From: Marthasterias glacialis
Lineage: Eukaryota; Echinodermata; Asteroidea; Forcipulatida; Asteriidae
DNA: 64,000 nt
Reading direction: 5' to 3'
Assembly: GCA_911728455.2 (NCBI GenBank)
Contig: OU452225.1
Coordinates: 19,998,495 to 20,062,494, forward strand
Below the pieces are notes generated by a model. It was not told the DNA's origin. It saw only the letters and a program-made list of their open reading frames with translations, and searched no databases. Numbering within the stretch: the first letter of the stretch is position 1; every line of letters begins with the position of its first letter. Below are positions 58,658 through 64,000 of this stretch, piece by piece. A program made the translations under genes and the position numbers.

Positions 58658-60110
58658 TTGATACCCCAGCACGTCAGGTGAAGACTCTGGGCAGCTGGAT
58701 GCAGAAGAACCGACCCAGGTTGGAAGAGAATGTCCAACCTCACTAGGACCAAGAGTTTGACAAACCTCGGGAACCACGGTTGCTGAGGCCAAGGCAGTGC
58801 TACAAGGAGGATCCTGCAAACCTCTTGCTCTATTATGGTTAGAACTCTTGGGATGAGGGAGAAGGGCGGAAATGTTTAAGTCCAACTGAACCAACAACGC
58901 ATCAGTCTGCCATGCATTGGGACCAGGAGCCCTCATGCAGTAGACCGGCAGTTGATTGTTGCTAGAAGTAGCAAACAGGTCTACAAGGGTATGATGAATC
59001 AGTTGAGAATATTCACTGAACCAACGGGGGAAGTAGGGTCCACTCTGTAGGGACAACACAGCCACCCCCACCCCCTTTGTTGTCCTCTCTCAGAATATGG
59101 ACTGCTGACAGAGCAATATTGTGTTGTATGCATCAGTGAAGGTGGCAAGGGCACCTCCCCTACCCTAGCCGGAGAGTGACGCTTCCATCGTGATAGTGAG
59201 ACGGAGGGGGCTGTCAAAAGGACTGACCCCTCATAAGGTTTTCAGCAGTCTGCCACCAGAAACGGTATGGAATCAACCAAGGTATGGTCCGTACCAAGTG
59301 GTTGATTTAGTGTCGGCTTGGTTGGAAGACTGATAACAGATGCAGCTGGATTGACAACATGGGTCATCTGTAGAAATCCACCAGGCCCACCATGCTGGCC
59401 ATGAGGCCCAGCAGTTTTAGCCAAGCTTGAGCTGGTGCCATCGTTGCTGGTAGGAGGAGTGCGACACATTGTCTTAAATACACTCGTTCCTCTGCTGGGA
59501 CGGCTCTGCCTGAAAGGAAGTCGAACCTTGCCCCCAGGAAAACCTGCATCTGTGAGGGAACAGGATGCAACTTCTCGGTATTGATGATAAAGCCGAAGTT
59601 GGTTGCTAGTTCCCTCGTTTGTTCAATCACTGTTGCCTCGTAAGACTGTCCTACAATAATCCAATCATTGTGGTACATGAATACTGTGACCCCTTGTTTC
59701 CGTAGCACCACTCAATTTCCTTCACTAGCCGGGTGAATACCATGGGGGAGGTGGAATATCCGAATGGGAGTGCTGTGAACTCAAAAGTTCTTTTGTTGCA
59801 AAGGAAACATGCAAGTCCAGAATCGCCGTCCACGATTGTCCGTTGATGGACTCGAAAATACTTTTTGGAAAGGACATGGTCGGATAAACTTCTGGAGGCT
59901 TAGAGGCTTCATGTGCCAGTCTCAGTCTTTTAGAATCAGAAAGAAGGTTGACATGAATCCTTGCCTGTTTGGGTCTCCCCCTGTCAAAACCACCCCAATG
60001 GCTCAGTTGAAGAGGGATCTGATTTCCTTTTCCAGTGAGTGGGGTTTTGTTAAGTCGGATGGGACTTGCATCTGACGGTCAGAATTGGGGGTGGAGGGGG
60101 AGTAATCGTT
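58652..60110 (-). pseudogene. DIRS-like retrotransposon reverse transcriptase / RNase H remnant
   Basis: Read on the minus strand in pieces with frameshifts. RT start at about 60080-59830: EIRSLF, QGFMSTFFLILKD. RT middle 59833-59651: NKRTFEFTALPFGYSTSPMV. RT catalytic region 59711-59364: VFMYHNDWIIVGQSYEA, ELATNFGFIINTEKL, VFLGARFD. Then a linker region with PRWFSEYSQ and LVDLFATSSNNQLPVYCMR at 59071-58930. The arrangement and the DLFAT...LP segment are typical of DIRS/Ngaro elements. The catalytic Y-x-D-D reads YHND, so the first aspartate is lost. No intact tyrosine recombinase is visible. Inverted terminal repeats at 58562 and 62982 support the DIRS1-like class. Confidence 0.75.
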
Positions 60111-60369
60111 AACGCCAATGCCTAACCACGATTGATTGTTTCAAGCATCCACTCAGCAGAGGTCACCTATGCCAAGGACTCTATACAGAACTGGAGGCAG
60201 CCCCCCATGGGCCATATCCATCAGTGAGAGGCCGCCTCGAGCCACTCACATCATTTGAGCCAGCCCCTGGGATATCAAGGGGTCAGCCTGCAGGGGCTGA
60301 GGCTCCGTTGTGACTCCAGTAAAAGATTGAGTTTAAGTTTTACCAGTAAAAGGTTGAGTACTTTCCCCG

Positions 60370-60690
60370 AGTTATGTGAAAAAACTTCACATGCATATTA
60401 CTCAGGTGGCGTTCGACCCCATGACCTTTGCCAAGTTCTAGGGCAGATGTCTTACCACTAGACTACTGAGCTTGCCCGATAGCTAGAGGTAGTTTAAATC
60501 CTACATTTTAGCAGAGGGCACCGCAACAATTCAAAAAGATGTTAAATATGCATTGGGGATAAAGAATATTATTTCTGTTTTAACAATGCAATGAATACAA
60601 AGTACTTTTCCCACAATTCCTGTAAAAAAAAATTCCACAGGCATATTACTTGGGTGAGATTCGAACCCGGTGAGATAGGTTCAATTGCCA
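60370..60690 (-). mobile_element. Diverged relatives of the tRNA-related element (two heads)
   Basis: Two tRNA-like heads are seen in the order of the elements at 19871 and 28576. The first has ACTCAGGTGGCGTTCGACC and CTTACCACTAGACTACTGAG. The second is partial, with CCACAGGCATATTACTTGGG and ATTCGAACC. They are inserted in the DIRS-like region. Confidence 0.6.
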
Positions 60691-60899
60691 AGGCACCCCG
60701 CCTGGGTAATGGCCTGATGATGTCATGGCCATTAGCAAGGCAGAAACATCACATGAACAACCTGTAAACAGTCAGCCCTTGACAAAGTTATTCGGACGAT
60801 GTTTGTTGCCCCTGTGTGATTCGCCTGTTGTGAACGCTCCAAACTGGAAGAGTAGCGGCGGCGGGGACAATAGCCTGTTCTATCATTTTATAGCCACAG

Positions 60900-60968
60900 G
60901 TTGAGTCCGAAGACAATTCAGTAGACACTATCGGTCTAGGAACACCTGATGCTAGTCCAGACGAGTGA
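60900..60968 (+). other. Terminal-exon-like block, copy 1
   Basis: After an acceptor-like TTTTATAGCCACAG it reads VESEDNSVDTIGLGTPDASP then DE and TGA in phase 0. Followed by about 490 bp shared with copy 2. Confidence 0.4.
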
Positions 60969-61458
60969 GTCATGCCCAACATCGTCAGAGCCCCATTCTG
61001 ACCAGTGAATAGCACTGTACACCCAGGGGAATTGAGCGAGTGTTTCATGGCCCGTCTGCCCCATATAGGAGCCCATCCCAAGCCCACATGGAGCCGAGAG
61101 GAAACGGTTGCAGAGAAGCATTCATGGTGGGTGCAACGCGGCCCGTAAACGGGTCGTGTTCAATTTACCACTTCCTGCTTTTCTTTTTGGAGCTATAAGT
61201 CCCGGCACAAGATGAATTTTTGGTTCCATCCTTTATACCATGACAACTTTCTTGTTGTTGGCCAGTATCATCTGATACACTGGTCGGGATTAAAGACTAG
61301 ATAGCGTTTCCTCTCCGACCAACGGAACCTACCAGCACTCGGGGCCTCTAGCAGTATGGAGTGCTGTGCGAGGGGCTGATGCAGTGGCAGGATATTATCA
61401 CAGGTACAGTCTCTGAGGAATGGGCTCGTCCTGGGGAAAGTAAATTTTCCTCTGTAAT
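60900..61458 (+). repeat. ~560-bp direct repeat, copy 1
   Basis: Matches 62237-62821 with roughly 80% identity, including GACGAGTGAGTCATGCCCAA and GGCTGATGCAGTGGCAGGAT. It lies within the DIRS-like element. Confidence 0.8.
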
Positions 61459-62236
61459 GGTGAGTCTCATATTTATCACCGTTGTGACTCTTTGTTGCCA
61501 GTTAAAGGTTGGGTTTGAGTGTGTGACCCATCCCCGTTAGCAGCACGGTCCAAAAAACTACCACAGGTATCTTAAAATGGCTGATGTCAGGGAATCCGGA
61601 ATGTAGGTTTAGCTGTGGATTTCGGAGCCCGTTTAGTTGTGGTCACTGTGAAGATTTCTTTTTAATAGATTCATCCTTTCAGTTGCCTCAGTCGTTGTGC
61701 TCTGGCTTCCATTGATTCTTGAAATTTACCAGCGTAATGGTCCAAGCCCGTAAGTGGTAATGTTTCAATGCATTTGCAAGCTCTTTCCAATGTAAGGAAC
61801 AGTGCATCCCTCTATGGGATGTAGTTGCCAGTGTAGAGACATGTTTGAACTGATCGAGTACCACACGTAATCCCTGGTTCAGGCAGTGAAACACTGCAGT
61901 CAGGAGATTCAGCCGGGACAAATGAATGTTCTTCACAGTCCAAAGCTCGATTTTTTCGTGAGGAAAAGAAGGACAATGAAGGAATCACGAAAAAGGGACA
62001 CCTCATCGGCCTTTTTCTGAACATCTCAAATTGACCTCTAGTCTGGTCAGCCAAGTTCAAGTAAGTAGAAAAGCCATTGGCTGCCAGTTTGTCTGGAACA
62101 TTTGGTGCTGTGGAAAAACTGCTCAAATTCCGCTGTGGAAGAACAAGTATAAGAGAGCTTATGTCTCTTGAATGATTTCCACTTTGTCTCACCTTGTGTT
62201 GACATTCACATTCTATGCAACATGTCGAAGCCACAG
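61459..62236 (-). other. Spacer between the direct repeats, minus-strand ORFs of unknown nature
   Basis: A 140-codon minus-strand frame (62234-61812) and an 82-codon one (61936-61688) could be remnants of the element's first (gag-like) ORF by position, but I recognise no motif. Confidence 0.25.
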
Positions 62237-62329
62237 GTCGAGTCTGATGACAATTCAGAGGACACTATTGGCCAAGGAACACCCGATGCTGAGGACAAAT
62301 CCAACACCAATGGTGGTCCAGACGAGTGA
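62237..62329 (+). other. Terminal-exon-like block, copy 2
   Basis: After AGCCACAG it reads VESDDNSEDTIGQGTPDA, eight extra codons, then GPDE and TGA. The 24-base difference from copy 1 keeps the frame and the stop. Confidence 0.4.
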
Positions 62330-62821
62330 GTCATGCCCAACATCGTCAGAGCCCACCTCTGAGCAGTGAACAGCACGCACACTTGGGAGTTTGAGCGAGT
62401 GTTTCAGGGCCTGTCTGCCAAAACTGGGACCCATCCCCAAGCCCTAGTGGTGGGTACCATGGAGCTGGGAGGAAACGGTTGTTAAGCAGTGTTCATGGTG
62501 GATGTAACAGGGCCCAGAAACAGGTCGTGTTTGCCCCTTTGCTCTTCTTTGAGATAAGTCGTCCTGGCATGAGAGGATTTCTGGTTTTATACTTACCAGG
62601 ATGACTCCCTTGTTGTTGTTGGCCTGTTCCTTCTAATACACTGGTCAAGACCAAAGACTGGATAGAGTCTCCTTTCCAACTAATGGAACTGCCAGCACTC
62701 AGGGCCTCTTGCAGCTTGGAGTGCCGAGTGGGAGGCTGATGCAGTGGCAGGATAGTGTCACAGGTACAGTCCCCTGAGGAATTGGCTCTTCCTGAGGGGA
62801 GGACATTTCCCCGTTACAGAC
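62237..62821 (+). repeat. ~585-bp direct repeat, copy 2
   Basis: Partner of 60900-61458. About 780 bp separate the two. Confidence 0.8.
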
Positions 62822-62981
62822 AGACTCATTCCTTGCCGATCATTTCACCATTTTATTTTTTTAAATGTTAATAAGAAATCTTCCTCAATATTGGTGTAGA
62901 GCACGCAACCAACGGAGCTGGCGGAAAAGTGTGTGCCATAACTTGAAGACAACGTGGCACTCATGCAGAGAGAGGCATTGT

Positions 62982-63077
62982 GGGTAGATCAGCAGGAAGC
63001 ACTATTGTGTGTAAATCTTAGAATTATTGTACCTGTGGGTAGGGAAGTATACATGAGTAGTAGCTCTACAGGTAAGT
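62982..63077. repeat. Right inverted terminal repeat of the DIRS-like element
   Basis: Partner of 58562-58657. It sets the element length at about 4.5 kb. Confidence 0.8.
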
Positions 63078-63079
63078 AG

Positions 63080-63720
63080 AGTGACGTAGACACAATGTTT
63101 ACTTTACCGGCAAAAACTACCACATCAAAGTAACTGTATATACCAATCAAAAGTTTAACATCACAAATAGTAATTCATAGTATGCAGTTCTTGATTTGAA
63201 TCTGACGAGATTGATTAACATTCATTTCAAAAAGGAACACATAATCTTTTAATTAAAAATAACAAATATCAAATATAAGTACACCATTGCAAGTATTTTA
63301 ATTCAATCAGTTTTATCAGTATTTTGCCAATATCATCCTGGTAAGGTTAGTCTAAAGCAGGGCCACCACGAGCAGGTCCCAGGATACCAGCCCCACACGC
63401 TTTCAAGATCGTCAGAGCCATTACACCCACCTTTCGGCAGGGTCCGGTCCGCCACCCCAAGGCGAACCCCAAGGCAGTCCCCTACCATACTAACGCGGTC
63501 CACTAGCCCCACGGCCAAGACTAGGGACTACTGCCGTTTGCCAACCATTTGTGATCACACCAGAACCATGCTCCCCCGGTAGAGCAGCCTGATGCACCTT
63601 TAAGATCAACATCCAGCTATCACCCTGGCCGGCAGTAGGACCCCACATGCCACGTGCAAGTGTCCAGGTCCCTTTAATATTTCGGAATTTCCCGTGTTTA
63701 CCTCCATTGATTCCGAATCA
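63080..63720. other. No gene seen
   Basis: AT-rich to about 63330, then mixed composition with no recognisable coding sequence. Confidence 0.5.
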
Positions 63721-63880
63721 AATCTCCGCACTTCCAATCGAATCTCCGCACTACCAATCGAATCTCCGCACTACCAATCGAATCTCCGCACCACCAATCG
63801 AATCTCCGCACCACCAATCGAATCTCCGCACCACCAATCGAATCTCCGCACCACCAATCGCATCTCCACATCTCCAAGGC
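63721..63880. repeat. 20-bp minisatellite
   Basis: Seven full units of AATCTCCGCACCACCAATCG (variants CTTCC, CTACC) and one degenerate unit. Confidence 0.95.
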
Positions 63881-64000
63881 TCTATGATCTCCAAATTCAT
63901 AGTTCAAAAAACGCATATGTGCTTGCTTGCAATGGTGTACTTATTTACAAGATGTTAACTGTATAGTGCTGCAAAAACAGCCCACTATACGACGACAACA

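Overview
The window is animal nuclear DNA, most likely from a marine deuterostome invertebrate such as an echinoderm (inference). The clues are introns with GT/AG borders, several deuterostome-type tRNA-derived SINEs, a DIRS-like retrotransposon and a GT10 fucosyltransferase exon. There are no bacterial-type operons. Most of the sequence is repeats. Only two stretches look convincingly like parts of ordinary protein-coding genes.

Positions 1-30,515 are a tandem array of units of about 3.6, 7.5, 9.0 and 8.7 kb. Each full unit carries, in order, short exon-like blocks that I call A, D, E, F, B and C. Most start after a pyrimidine tract plus AG and end at a GTATG-type donor. A hAT-family non-autonomous transposon follows block C, and then comes an intron-like segment (G). 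The array ends at 30,026-30,515 in the only intact coding exon: the last exon of an alpha-1,3-fucosyltransferase (GT10). Its first ~50 bases are the same sequence as block A of the upstream units. In those units the frame hits a stop exactly where the catalytic motif should begin. I read the array as amplified, decayed fucosyltransferase exon modules. Blocks F and C have also grown internal minisatellites of 62 bp and 92 bp. The array carries hAT copies, piggyBac-like TTAA elements, SINEs and a tRNA-related element with terminal direct repeats. Comparing units gives paralogous empty sites for several insertions.

Positions 30,516-43,150 are mostly single-copy DNA with MITEs and foldbacks, an exact 582-bp tandem duplication, a 5'-truncated LINE, simple repeats and a 50-bp perfect palindrome. 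On the minus strand at 33,224-34,750 is a compact gene, complete as far as I can see, for a small secreted cysteine-rich protein. It has a TATA box, a signal peptide and two introns.

Positions 43,150-50,760 hold a second, partial array unit (F, B, C, hAT, G, A, D, E). It ends next to a long foldback at 50,774-51,026. Positions 51,030-58,560 are AT-rich and show no recognisable gene. They contain a C-rich 159-bp tandem repeat and paired tRNA-like SINE heads. Positions 58,562-63,077 are a decayed DIRS-like retrotransposon on the minus strand with 96-bp inverted terminal repeats. Inside it is a duplicated plus-strand terminal-exon-like block. A 20-bp minisatellite lies near the right edge.
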